A stretch of 56,144 nt of DNA from Dehalococcoidales bacterium (GTDB lineage Bacteria > Chloroflexota > Dehalococcoidia > Dehalococcoidales > UBA2162). Position numbers and translations under genes: made by a program. Location of the stretch: the NCBI GenBank assembly GCA_030690265.1, contig JAUYHA010000103.1, positions 1-56,144 on the forward strand, given 5' to 3'. The notes under the pieces are model-generated. The model had not been told where the DNA came from, made no database searches, and saw only the letters and a list, made by a program, of their open reading frames with translations. Position 1 is the first letter of the stretch. Every line of letters begins with the position of its first letter. Below are positions 41,694 to 49,542 of this stretch, one piece after another.

Positions 41694-43583
41694 ATGAAAT
41701 ACAGGAAATTTTTCGGGATACTGCTTATCGCCTTTACCCTGTCAATTGCCCTTTTGCCTCCGGCACCTGCTCTTGCTCAGAACCTCAGGCTGGACCTAGA
41801 GTCAGGGGAGGTCGGCGATACTATTGAAGCTTATGGTAATAATTTTGAAGCCGACCAGTACCAGCTCTACTTTTCAGATAGTTTTGTTTCTGTGGGCGGG
41901 GTTGTTGATGATGACCTGCTTAATTATGAACGTTTAGAGAGTGTTAGTGGTTCAGAGAGAATTACTATCGGCACCAGCGTTTTCGAAGGGTTTTATTTCA
42001 CTGTGCCCAGAAGGCTGACAGACGGCCAGAATGTAAAAACAGTTCTCGGCGGTACTTACTATGTCTACGCTGTTAATTACTCTTCTAAGGAGATAGTAGC
42101 CAGAGCCTTATTTACTGTGGAGGCGGTGGCTTCGTTTACTCTTGACCCCGATAATGGGACGGTAGGGACTGAGGTGGAGATAAACGGTCAGGGCTTCGGT
42201 GACGAGGAAAATATTAGTGTTGAGTATGATGGTGATGAAGTAGACATAGAGAGTGGTGATGACAAAACCGATAGTGCCGGGAAATTTGAGAATACTAAAG
42301 TAAAAATTCCGTCAAGTACCGCCGGTTCTCATACTATCAGTATCACCGGGGCTGACTCTGATGTTGTAGCTGAGGCTGAATTCACCGTGGAGTCAGAAAT
42401 AGCCATCACGCCGGAATCAGGCGCCGCCGGCAGCGCTGTAACGGTCAGCGGCACCGGCTTTGGTGATATGGTCAATTTTACCATCAAATTTGATGGTGAT
42501 GAAGTGGATATTGAAAGTGGTGATGATGAAACAGATGGAAATGGCAGCTTTGAAGTTAGTGTCTCCATACCATTGAAAACAGCAGGTGACTATACCATAG
42601 AGGTGGAGGATAGCGATAACAACCAGGCTGAGGCTGAATTCAGTGTAGGCACTACTACCTTTGAAATCACCCCTACCACCGGCAGGATGGGTACGGAGGT
42701 TAGCGTAGATGGCAGCGGTTTTCTGGCTGAGACGGCAATAACTGTTACCTTTGATACCATTGAAGTGGCTACTGATACTACGGATGAGGATGGTGACTTC
42801 AGCACCAGTTTTACCGTGCCGGAAAATGTTGGTGTTGATACCTATACAGTGGAAGCTACCGACGGTACTAACACAAAAGAGGTTGATTTTACCATTTCCA
42901 CCAGTGGTGATATTAGCCCTGAGACAAGCGCTTCCTCCCCGGGCAATGTCGGCACCCCGATTACCGTAACCGGTGCCGGGTTTATAGCGGGTAGAACAGT
43001 AACGATTACCTATGAAGGTAATCAGGTAACCACAGCCGTTGTTAATACTGATGGCAGCTTCTCTGCCACCTTCAATGCGCCGGCGAGTAGCCGTGGAGAA
43101 CATATTATAGTTGCTACCGATGGGACAAACACGATGCAATTTCCTTTTATTATGGAATCAACGGCACCGCAAGTACCGCAGCCGCAAAAGCCGGAAATGG
43201 ATGTTAAAGCCAAGTCAGAGGCATACTTCGACTGGGCGGATGTTACCGACCCGAGCGGGGTAACCTATACCCTCCAGATTGCCACCAGTGATGACTTCTC
43301 GTCAAACTCTATTGTCCTGGAGAAGGCGGGAATTAGCTCTTCTGAGTTTACCGTTCCAAAAGCCGACAGGCTTCAATCGGTTAGTAAGGAAGCTCCTTAC
43401 TACTGGCGGGTAAAGGCGGTTGACGGGGCGGCTAATGAGAGCCAGTGGACAGGTACCTGGTCATTTTATGTCGGTACCTCTCTGGGTCTATCCCAGCCGG
43501 TCATTTACATTCTGATTGGAGTTGGAGCCCTGTTCCTGGGTATTTTCGGCTTCTGGCTGGGTAGAAGAACCGCCTATTACTGA
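41694..43583 (+). CDS. Membrane-anchored surface protein with Ig/IPT-like repeats
   Basis: A 629-residue protein: signal peptide ending PALAQ (about residue 29), then roughly five beta-sandwich repeats of 85-90 residues (units at about 147, 237, 322, 404) with the recurring pattern VGTEVxINGxGFxxxxxIxVxYDG. DGDEVDIESGDD occurs twice, coded with different synonymous codons. A fibronectin-like domain (YFDWADVTDPSGVTYTLQIATS ... YYWRVKAVDGAANES) follows, then one membrane helix (VIYILIGVGALFLGIFGFWLG) and RRTAYY. The repeats are very acidic and could bind calcium (inference). No ribosome site is visible before ATG 41694. Role: adhesion, envelope layer or scaffolding. Confidence 0.88.
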   Translation: MKYRKFFGILLIAFTLSIALLPPAPALAQNLRLDLESGEVGDTIEAYGNNFEADQYQLYFSDSFVSVGGVVDDDLLNYERLESVSGSERITIGTSVFEGFYFTVPRRLTDGQNVKTVLGGTYYVYAVNYSSKEIVARALFTVEAVASFTLDPDNGTVGTEVEINGQGFGDEENISVEYDGDEVDIESGDDKTDSAGKFENTKVKIPSSTAGSHTISITGADSDVVAEAEFTVESEIAITPESGAAGSAVTVSGTGFGDMVNFTIKFDGDEVDIESGDDETDGNGSFEVSVSIPLKTAGDYTIEVEDSDNNQAEAEFSVGTTTFEITPTTGRMGTEVSVDGSGFLAETAITVTFDTIEVATDTTDEDGDFSTSFTVPENVGVDTYTVEATDGTNTKEVDFTISTSGDISPETSASSPGNVGTPITVTGAGFIAGRTVTITYEGNQVTTAVVNTDGSFSATFNAPASSRGEHIIVATDGTNTMQFPFIMESTAPQVPQPQKPEMDVKAKSEAYFDWADVTDPSGVTYTLQIATSDDFSSNSIVLEKAGISSSEFTVPKADRLQSVSKEAPYYWRVKAVDGAANESQWTGTWSFYVGTSLGLSQPVIYILIGVGALFLGIFGFWLGRRTAYY

Positions 43584-43588
43584 TAGTA

Positions 43589-44854
43589 CTAGGTATCAGC
43601 ACTGAGGATGCGGATAATCCTGGTCCTGGCTTTGGCAACATCCAGTTTGTCAACCTCGGCTATCGCTGCCTGAAGGTCACCTTCCTTTGCCAGGTAGGTT
43701 GTTACCACCACCGGAACAAACTCCTTTGAAGCTGACTCTTTCTGGATGACGGCGGCGATACTGATATTGTATTTCCAGAAGATATTGGTAATCTGAGCCA
43801 GGACCCCTGCCTGGTCAACCACGCTGAATCTCAGGTAGTAGCGTCTTTCCACAGCCTCTTTGGAGCCAAGCGTGATGGTGTTTGCCAAACCCGGCATAGG
43901 TAGTGTCCTGCCCTCGGCTATATCCAGCAGGTCTTTGATAATAGCGTCCGCTGTGGGATAGGCCCCGGCGCCGGGGGCTACCAGCCCGGATATAATTCCG
44001 AATTCATCCTCGAGCTCGGTGCCATTATAGGCTCCTTCAAGAGAGCCTAGCAGGGATACCCTGGGCACCAGTGCCGGATGCACGGCGACATCGAAAACGC
44101 CTTCTTTCTGCTCAATGACGCCGACCAGTTTTACCGCGTAACCCAGCTCGTCCGCATACTGGATATCCTGCAGGGTAATATCTCTAATCCCTTCAACAGG
44201 AAAAGCTCCGGCAGTGTGGTAGGAATTGCTGATGAGACCGAGGAGGACACGAATCTTGTTGGCGGTATCTATCCCGTCGATATCGTCTGAAGGGTCGCTC
44301 TCAGCGTAGCCTTTTCCCTGGGCTTCTTTAAGTGTCTCTTCAAATCCTTTTCCTTCTCGGGACATGGTAGAGAGTATATAGTTACAGGTGCCGTTCAGGA
44401 TGGCGTAAATCCGCTTGAATTTTTTAGCTGCGGTGCCTGCCTGGCCCAGCTCATGAATGAGCGAGTGACCGCCGACAAAGCTGGCTCTGAAGCCGATGCG
44501 GCGTTTTAAGGTAGTGGCGAGACGGAAAATACTCTCTCCCTCTTTAGCCAGCAGCATCTTGTTGGCAGTAACCACATCCTTGCCCTGTTTGAGGGCTTCC
44601 ATCTGAATGCTTTTCGCCGGCTCAATGCCCCCGATGAGCTCAACCACGATGTTAACTTCAGGGTCGGTGACAGCCTGCCGCCAGTCCGTGGAAAGATAGC
44701 TTGACGGCAGGGTAACGGGGCGCTTTCTCTTCAGGTCTATATCAACGACCTTAACAAGCTCAAGACCGGCAACTCCCTTTTGATAAAGGCGCTCCACCAC
44801 CCCCGTGCCAATATTCCCGAAACCAATAACGGCTATTTTCTTTGTTTTTGACAT
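43589..44854 (-). CDS. hom: Homoserine dehydrogenase
   Basis: A 421-residue NAD(P)-dependent enzyme making homoserine from aspartate semialdehyde. It starts KIAVIGFGNIGTGVVERLYQ (dinucleotide fold), has VVELIGGIEPA, VVTANKMLLAKEG, FRASFVGGHSLIHEL, ILNGTCNYILSTM and the active YAESDPSDDIDGIDTANKI, and a C-terminal ACT domain (YYLRFSVVDQAGVLAQITNIF) for feedback by threonine. AGGAG is nine bases before ATG 44854. The substrate is made by Asd at 52.6 kb. It faces the Ig-repeat gene with only five bases between stops. Confidence 0.96.
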   Translation of the reverse strand: MSKTKKIAVIGFGNIGTGVVERLYQKGVAGLELVKVVDIDLKRKRPVTLPSSYLSTDWRQAVTDPEVNIVVELIGGIEPAKSIQMEALKQGKDVVTANKMLLAKEGESIFRLATTLKRRIGFRASFVGGHSLIHELGQAGTAAKKFKRIYAILNGTCNYILSTMSREGKGFEETLKEAQGKGYAESDPSDDIDGIDTANKIRVLLGLISNSYHTAGAFPVEGIRDITLQDIQYADELGYAVKLVGVIEQKEGVFDVAVHPALVPRVSLLGSLEGAYNGTELEDEFGIISGLVAPGAGAYPTADAIIKDLLDIAEGRTLPMPGLANTITLGSKEAVERRYYLRFSVVDQAGVLAQITNIFWKYNISIAAVIQKESASKEFVPVVVTTYLAKEGDLQAAIAEVDKLDVAKARTRIIRILSADT

Positions 44855-44904
44855 GAAAAGAAGCTCCTGGTAGAAGATTCTAGCGTCGCGTCAGGTAAAT
44901 AATG

Positions 44905-44975
44905 TGTCATTCCCGCGAAAGCGGGAATCCAGCCGCATCACCCTACCTGGATTCCGGAACAAGTCCGGAATGACA
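44905..44975. repeat. Palindromic repeat (TGTCATTCCCGC family)
   Basis: Outer arms TGTCATTCC (44905-44913) and GGAATGACA (44967-44975). Inner pairs are CCCGC-gaaa-GCGGG, GGAATCCAG with CTGGATTCC, and TTCCGG-aacaagt-CCGGAA. A widespread type of intergenic repeat. Confidence 0.75.
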
Positions 44976-45048
44976 ATGGGAAATGAGTCAGTGATTAGCC
45001 TGACAGGACACTAGCTAGACCAATATTATAGCCATAGAGAGGGAAATG

Positions 45049-46488
45049 TCAAAGGTTGCTCCCCCTCCCCACCCTCGGCTGGTACTGCCTGGCAGCTTCA
45101 ACCAGTAATGCCAGGCTCATCAGGAAGTCATCGTGTCCCCGGGAAGGGTCAACATAGAAGTTTATCGTCTGGCTGGGACGGTACTGGCTCCTGGCTTTCC
45201 CCATCTCGGACCAGAACTCCTGCTCTTCGGCGGAACCGTCCCCGGTATACATTTTCAGTCCTCCCGAATTGATAGCCGCCAGCAGGTTAAAGCCCAGCTC
45301 CGACTTTGACTGCTGGGTAAAGGTGAAGGGGTTAACGGTTGAACCCAGTGCCTGCCTGAGAAAGGAGCTTACCGGCTGGCCAACCCCGGTAGCATCAACC
45401 ACCACCTTGCGACATTGCCAGACATTCTTCAGAATATCAACCAGCTGGGGATAAAGCTCGGTATGCTTTTTGCCCGTCCACCAGTAGTGCTCGACAATCT
45501 TGACGGTGGGCTGTTTTTGAACTCCACTATAGCTTGAAAAATCCACTTCGCCGATGGTGACCACCGTGGAATCCTGCTGCGGCTTGATGGCTCTCAGCCG
45601 GGCTCCTTCCACCTCCTCAGCTTCTCCGGCCAGGTCAATACCGGCGACATAGACCTTTTTAGGTCCGGCTTGATGTTTCCGGCTATGCTCCCCCTGGAGC
45701 TGGGCTCTCTGCTGGGCCGAAAGAAATCCCCCGCCCCCACGGACAGGCAGTAGACAGTACTGGGTCAGGAAGAGAGGGTGGTTCTCCCCGAGACGTCCCC
45801 TTTCCCCTTCAACATAAGCCAGATAGTCGGGGTTGTATTTTGATACCTCCTGCCAGTCATAGCGGAAGCAGCGTTTGATGCCATCCTTCTTCTCAAGCTC
45901 GCTACTGGTCTGCTTTATCTCCTCCAGAAGGGTGGTATCATCCCAGGTGGTGCCGTAGTGGACGGTGGTAACATTGGTTGTCGCTCCCATCGGCTTGAAC
46001 TCTTTGCTGTATTTTTCCTTGCTGACATCCTGGGCTTCGTCTATTTCCAGGAGGAGGTGGGCGGTGTGTCCCACCACATTAGCCGACTCATCAGCCGAAA
46101 GGAAGACGGCCCTGGCGTTACCTAGCCTGATGATATAGCCCAGCTCAGCCGTCCAGATGGCGTCAAAGCCGGCATCATTGAGCCTGTCCTTCAGACGACT
46201 CATCGAGATGACGGTCTGGGGTTTGAAAGTTGGCGAGCACTTTATCAGGTTCCGTGGTTCCGCCATATAGAGGGTCAAAAGTAAAAGCTCAAGCTGGGCC
46301 GATAGCTCGTTCTTGCCCCCCTGCCGGGCGATTTCGACGGAGAAAGTAAGCCCCTTCCTGCCGAAAACACTGTCCAGCACGGCCAGGGCAACCTCCCGCT
46401 GGTAAGGACGCAAAGTGTTTATCTGTGGACTATTTATAAACCTCACCCCCTGAAGGAGCACCAAATGCCAAACAATATCAAAATCCAA
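45049..46488 (-). CDS. Phage terminase large subunit-like protein
   Basis: A protein of up to 479 residues with the two TerL domains. ATPase: LRPYQREVALAVLDSVF, Walker A-like EIARQGGKNELSAQ, Walker B LLLEIDEAQDV, and coupling motif VHYGTTWDDTTLLEE. Nuclease: VYVAGIDLAGEAEE, KVVVDATGVGQP and GHDDFLMSLALLV, which place three acidic ligands. All motifs look intact. The first 14 codons lie in a dispersed repeat; GTG 46446 is an equally good start. The small-subunit-like gene is upstream, but portal, protease, capsid and tail genes are missing. Likely a domesticated or relic packaging gene. Confidence 0.85.
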   Translation of the reverse strand: MDFDIVWHLVLLQGVRFINSPQINTLRPYQREVALAVLDSVFGRKGLTFSVEIARQGGKNELSAQLELLLLTLYMAEPRNLIKCSPTFKPQTVISMSRLKDRLNDAGFDAIWTAELGYIIRLGNARAVFLSADESANVVGHTAHLLLEIDEAQDVSKEKYSKEFKPMGATTNVTTVHYGTTWDDTTLLEEIKQTSSELEKKDGIKRCFRYDWQEVSKYNPDYLAYVEGERGRLGENHPLFLTQYCLLPVRGGGGFLSAQQRAQLQGEHSRKHQAGPKKVYVAGIDLAGEAEEVEGARLRAIKPQQDSTVVTIGEVDFSSYSGVQKQPTVKIVEHYWWTGKKHTELYPQLVDILKNVWQCRKVVVDATGVGQPVSSFLRQALGSTVNPFTFTQQSKSELGFNLLAAINSGGLKMYTGDGSAEEQEFWSEMGKARSQYRPSQTINFYVDPSRGHDDFLMSLALLVEAARQYQPRVGRGSNL

Positions 46489-46552
46489 ATGTCAAAAAAT
46501 TTCCTTTCCACTGTTTGACCATTTGAGCTTTGTTATCTGGTATTTATTTTTT
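46450..46552. repeat. AT-rich dispersed repeat between terminase genes
   Basis: ATGCCAAACAATATCAAAATC and CAAATGTCAAAAAATTTCC, then CATTTGAGCTTTGTTAT, the inverse of the element at 21440-21460. It covers the gap between terS-like and terL-like and the start of the latter. Confidence 0.6.
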
Positions 46553-46554
46553 CT

Positions 46555-46914
46555 CTACTTTTTCATTGCCGTTCCGATGCCGATACCGAGAGGCAGGGCG
46601 ACATCTCTAAGGACATTGCCTATTGCTTCCTTCAGCCCCTTCCTCTGCTCCTTGCTCATGTTATAGCTAGTCTTAACCAGCCCCGCTAGGGTACTGGTCG
46701 CCTGCATCATAAGCTTGATATTCTCCGGGTCATGCTCTAGGAGTGATTTTATCTTTACCCTTAACAGGGCAATCTCATTATCAATGCCCTCAACGCCGGT
46801 GGCTAGCTCCAGGTCAAGCTGCTCTGCCTCATCAAGCACCTTGGAATAGAAACCGTGTTTCCTAGCGTTCTGATTGCCTGGCTGTCCGCCCATTTTTCTC
46901 TTCTCTCTTGGCAT
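46555..46914 (-). CDS. Terminase small subunit-like protein
   Basis: A 119-residue protein starting MPREKRKMGGQPGNQNARKHGFYSK, a basic GxPGNxNARKHGFYS segment common to phage and transposon-borne small subunit-type proteins. The rest is helical and acidic to amphipathic (GVEGIDNEIALLRVKIKSLLEHDPENIKLMM). ATG 46914 has GGAG eight bases before; ATG 46929 is an alternative. It lies directly upstream of the terminase large subunit-like gene, which supports the call; the specific DNA site it binds is unknown. Confidence 0.72.
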   Translation of the reverse strand: MPREKRKMGGQPGNQNARKHGFYSKVLDEAEQLDLELATGVEGIDNEIALLRVKIKSLLEHDPENIKLMMQATSTLAGLVKTSYNMSKEQRKGLKEAIGNVLRDVALPLGIGIGTAMKK

Positions 46915-47017
46915 GTGGTCTATCTCCATTCTTCAACACTTTGGCCGTGGCTAGAACAATAGTGTGGGCTGCCAGGTCCCATCTCTTGGTTTCTACGGCT
47001 AACCTCAATAGCCTCAT
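46862..47017 (-). CDS. 51-residue protein of the terminase cassette
   Basis: A short open frame starting MRLLRLAVETKRWDLAAH with the strong ribosome site AAAGGAG (47031-47025) a few bases before ATG 47017. It encodes a basic, helical 51-residue protein ending GRTARQSER. It overlaps the next gene by 53 bases in another frame. Strong ribosome site, amphipathic helix and cassette position support it, but no family is recognised. Confidence 0.55.
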   Translation of the reverse strand: MRLLRLAVETKRWDLAAHTIVLATAKVLKNGDRPHAKREEKNGRTARQSER

Positions 47018-47044
47018 CTCCCCGTCTCCTTTACATAACTATAA

Positions 47045-47074
47045 AAACGATTCCTTAATTAGCTTGAATCGTTT
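47045..47074 (-). terminator. Terminator-like hairpin before the terminase cassette
   Basis: AAACGATTC (47074-47066 on the minus strand) pairs with GAATCGTTT (47053-47045), 12-base loop, followed by TTAT. It lies 27 bases before the 51-residue gene on the minus strand, so it can act as an attenuator, or end a transcript arriving from upstream. Confidence 0.5.
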
Positions 47075-47185
47075 CCCAATAAAATATTAGCACTTTTGTT
47101 CTACTATGACTACCAGATTTTGTCACCCTTTTAAAACCAGAATTGATATTCTGGCGGGGTTGGGTATAAAATGGACGGAGGGAAA

Positions 47186-47881
47186 ATGAGTATTGTCAGA
47201 CAGCTTTACCAGCTGCAGGAGGTTGACCTCGAGCTTGAATCCAGCGAGCAGGTTCTGAATCAGATTACCAGCCAGCTTGGAGAAAGCGAAGCGGTAATTG
47301 AGGCTCGGAACATGCTGGCGGGGGAGCGCCGGCATCTGGAAGAACTAACTCAGCAGCAGCATTCCCTGGAGTGGGAAATAGATGACCTTACCACCAAGCT
47401 CACCGCCGCTGGAAAAGAGCTATACAGCGGCAGGATAAGCAATCCCAAGGAGCTGACCAGCCTGCAGCAGGAGATTGATAGCCTGAAAGCCAGGCGCCGT
47501 AACCTGGAAGACCGGTTGCTAGAGGTAATGGAGAAGGTCGAACTGTCAACCGGGGATGTGGCTGCACTCGGTGGCCGGCTTGAGAAACTGGAGGCTGAGT
47601 GGCAGAACCAGCAGCAACAGCTGCATACTGACCTGGAAAAGGTAAAAGCGGTTATATCCAGCCTTAAGCAAAAGCGGGAACTTGTGGCAGAGCAGATTGA
47701 CCCACAGGCAATTGAGACCTACCAGGAACTTAAAAAACGGCGCGGAACAGCCGTAGCCAGGGTAGGGCAGGGAATATGCTACGGTTGCCGCCTTTCGATA
47801 CCGATTACCGAGCTACAGCGGGTAAGGAGCGGTAATCTGGTGCGCTGTAGCAGTTGTGGCCGTATCCTTTTTTGGGATTAA
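47186..47881 (+). CDS. Coiled-coil protein with C-terminal C4 zinc ribbon
   Basis: A 231-residue protein: about 170 residues of charged helical coiled coil (MSIVRQLYQLQEVDLELESSE ... LEKLEAEWQNQQQQLHTDLEKV) and a zinc ribbon with ICYGCRLSIP and VRCSSCGRILF. It matches the DUF164/CT398-like family, linked in some bacteria to secretion or polymerase factors; the role here is unknown. ATG 47186 has GGAGGG five bases before and is favoured over ATG 47171. Confidence 0.9.
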   Translation: MSIVRQLYQLQEVDLELESSEQVLNQITSQLGESEAVIEARNMLAGERRHLEELTQQQHSLEWEIDDLTTKLTAAGKELYSGRISNPKELTSLQQEIDSLKARRRNLEDRLLEVMEKVELSTGDVAALGGRLEKLEAEWQNQQQQLHTDLEKVKAVISSLKQKRELVAEQIDPQAIETYQELKKRRGTAVARVGQGICYGCRLSIPITELQRVRSGNLVRCSSCGRILFWD

Positions 47882-47890
47882 GCATGGTGA

Positions 47891-49120
47891 CTATTCCCTG
47901 ACGAGGGTAACGATTCCCAGCATTGCCAGGAAGGCGGCACCGGCGCCGAAGTAAAAAGTTGCCGCGGGACCGATAGCGTCCCAGACAATCCCACCAATGA
48001 TGCTCCCAATCAAAACGGAGATGCCAACCACGCTCCAGTAGAGACCGTAAGAGGTGCCCCTCAATTCGGCTGGTGCCAGGTCGGCGATAAAAGCCCGGGA
48101 CACGCCTTCTACTATGGCAGCGTAAATCCCCAAAAAGGCGAAAGCCAGCCATATCTGCCAGATAGTTGATGACAGGGCGAATCCCACATAGACGAGGGTG
48201 TAGATAAGCCAGCCCAGGGCGAGTATCCGCCTTCTACCCAGCCGGTCCGAGAGTATCCCCATCGGCAAGGCGGCAACAGCGTAGACAGCATTGAACAGGA
48301 CGAGCATTAACATTACCTGGAGAAGGGGTGCCCCCAGGTCCTGGGCTCTCAGGATGACAAAGTAATTGTGAGGCATACTGCCCAGGTTGAATACGGCTAC
48401 AATAGCCAGAAAAAGCCAGAAGCGGGTGGAGAAAGCCCCTTTGCCTCCTGATAGGGAGGACCTGCCAGTATCAGAAGGGTCTTGTTTCAGCTTTACATCA
48501 TAAACAAAAATCTGCAGTAGTATTACCCCGGTCACCGCCGGAATGATACTTGCCCATACCAGGTCATGGAAGACTCCACCGGTGAGTTCCAGCGCCCCGC
48601 CACCCAGTACCACCCAGATGACCAGGACGGCAATGAGTAGACCCAGAAAAGCCCCGAAAGTATCCATAGACCGGTGCAAGCCGAAAGCCTTACCCCTGAC
48701 ATCAGGGGAAACAGAATCGGCAATCAGGGCATCGCGGGATGAGGAGCGGATGCCTTTGCCTAGGCGGTCAGAGAACCGGATGGCCAGAACCACTCCCCAG
48801 GCATTAGCCAGTAACAGGAAAGGCTTAGCCAATGTGGAAATAGTGTAGCCGGATACGGCCAGAACCTTGCGCTTGCCTATCCTGTCACTGAACCAGCCGC
48901 TCAGCATCCTGAAAATGGCATCGGCACCTTCAGAGACGCCGCCGACCAGACCAACAATCGCCATCGGTGCCCCCAGTACATTGGTTAGAAAAAGGGGCAG
49001 GAGATTAAATATCATTTCACTACTGACATCGTTCAGCATACTGGTCAGACCGACGAAGAAGACATTGGGGTGAAGCCCCCAGATTTTTTTGCTACTGTCC
49101 GTCTTTATCGCTTCTGCCAT
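47891..49120 (-). CDS. MFS transporter
   Basis: A 409-residue 12-helix transporter. It has FRMLSGWFSDRIGKRKVLAVSGY, the loop 2-3 motif of the superfamily, and its repeat in LPMGILSDRLGRRRILALGW. IRSSSRDALIADSVSPDVRGKAFGLHRSMD is typical of a group of uncharacterised MFS proteins in Chloroflexota and archaea. It faces the zinc-ribbon gene with nine bases between stops. Substrate unknown. The gap to rpsO holds a minus-strand and a plus-strand start region. Confidence 0.9.
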   Translation of the reverse strand: MAEAIKTDSSKKIWGLHPNVFFVGLTSMLNDVSSEMIFNLLPLFLTNVLGAPMAIVGLVGGVSEGADAIFRMLSGWFSDRIGKRKVLAVSGYTISTLAKPFLLLANAWGVVLAIRFSDRLGKGIRSSSRDALIADSVSPDVRGKAFGLHRSMDTFGAFLGLLIAVLVIWVVLGGGALELTGGVFHDLVWASIIPAVTGVILLQIFVYDVKLKQDPSDTGRSSLSGGKGAFSTRFWLFLAIVAVFNLGSMPHNYFVILRAQDLGAPLLQVMLMLVLFNAVYAVAALPMGILSDRLGRRRILALGWLIYTLVYVGFALSSTIWQIWLAFAFLGIYAAIVEGVSRAFIADLAPAELRGTSYGLYWSVVGISVLIGSIIGGIVWDAIGPAATFYFGAGAAFLAMLGIVTLVRE

Positions 49121-49256
49121 TTAGTTCTCCTAAAATGTCGTTTCTAATGTCATTATTTTACACTAACAACGGTATGTGCTATATTTTGTTTGTGATATAC
49201 TTATGAAAATTAGAACAACTATCCCAGTATAAAACAAAAAAGGAGAAAGGTATAAC

Positions 49257-49520
49257 TTGGACAAAGCGAAAAAGACCGAAACCATAGAAAAATTCGCCCG
49301 CCATGAGGGAGATACCGGCTCGGCTGAAGTGCAGGTAGCCATATTGACGGCAAGAATAAATCAATTGACCGGGCATATGGCAGCTAACCGGCATGATTAC
49401 CATACTCAATATGGCTTGCTCAAGATGGTGGGGAAAAGAAAACGGCTGTTGGCTTATCTTGTGAAAGACGATGCCAACCGGTACCGTACCTTGATAGGCC
49501 AGCTCGGGTTGCGTAAGTAA
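49257..49520 (+). CDS. rpsO: 30S ribosomal protein S15
   Basis: An 87-residue protein with [49 protein letters not shown], the S15 core that contacts 16S rRNA helices. The start is TTG 49257 behind AGGAGAAAGG. A TATACT at 49196-49201 is a possible -10, with no clear -35. First gene of rpsO-pnp-dapB-asd-dapA. Confidence 0.97.
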   Translation: MDKAKKTETIEKFARHEGDTGSAEVQVAILTARINQLTGHMAANRHDYHTQYGLLKMVGKRKRLLAYLVKDDANRYRTLIGQLGLRK

Positions 49521-49542
49521 AAGAGAGAAATGAGGGAGAAAA

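Noticed and set aside
42417-43139. 240-codon frame antisense to the Ig-repeat gene
   Set aside because: Shadow of the repetitive, codon-biased plus-strand gene, which has a signal peptide, repeats and a membrane anchor.
45049-47017. Intact prophage
   Set aside because: Only packaging-type genes are present; flanks are hom and a zinc-ribbon gene with no integrase, capsid or tail.
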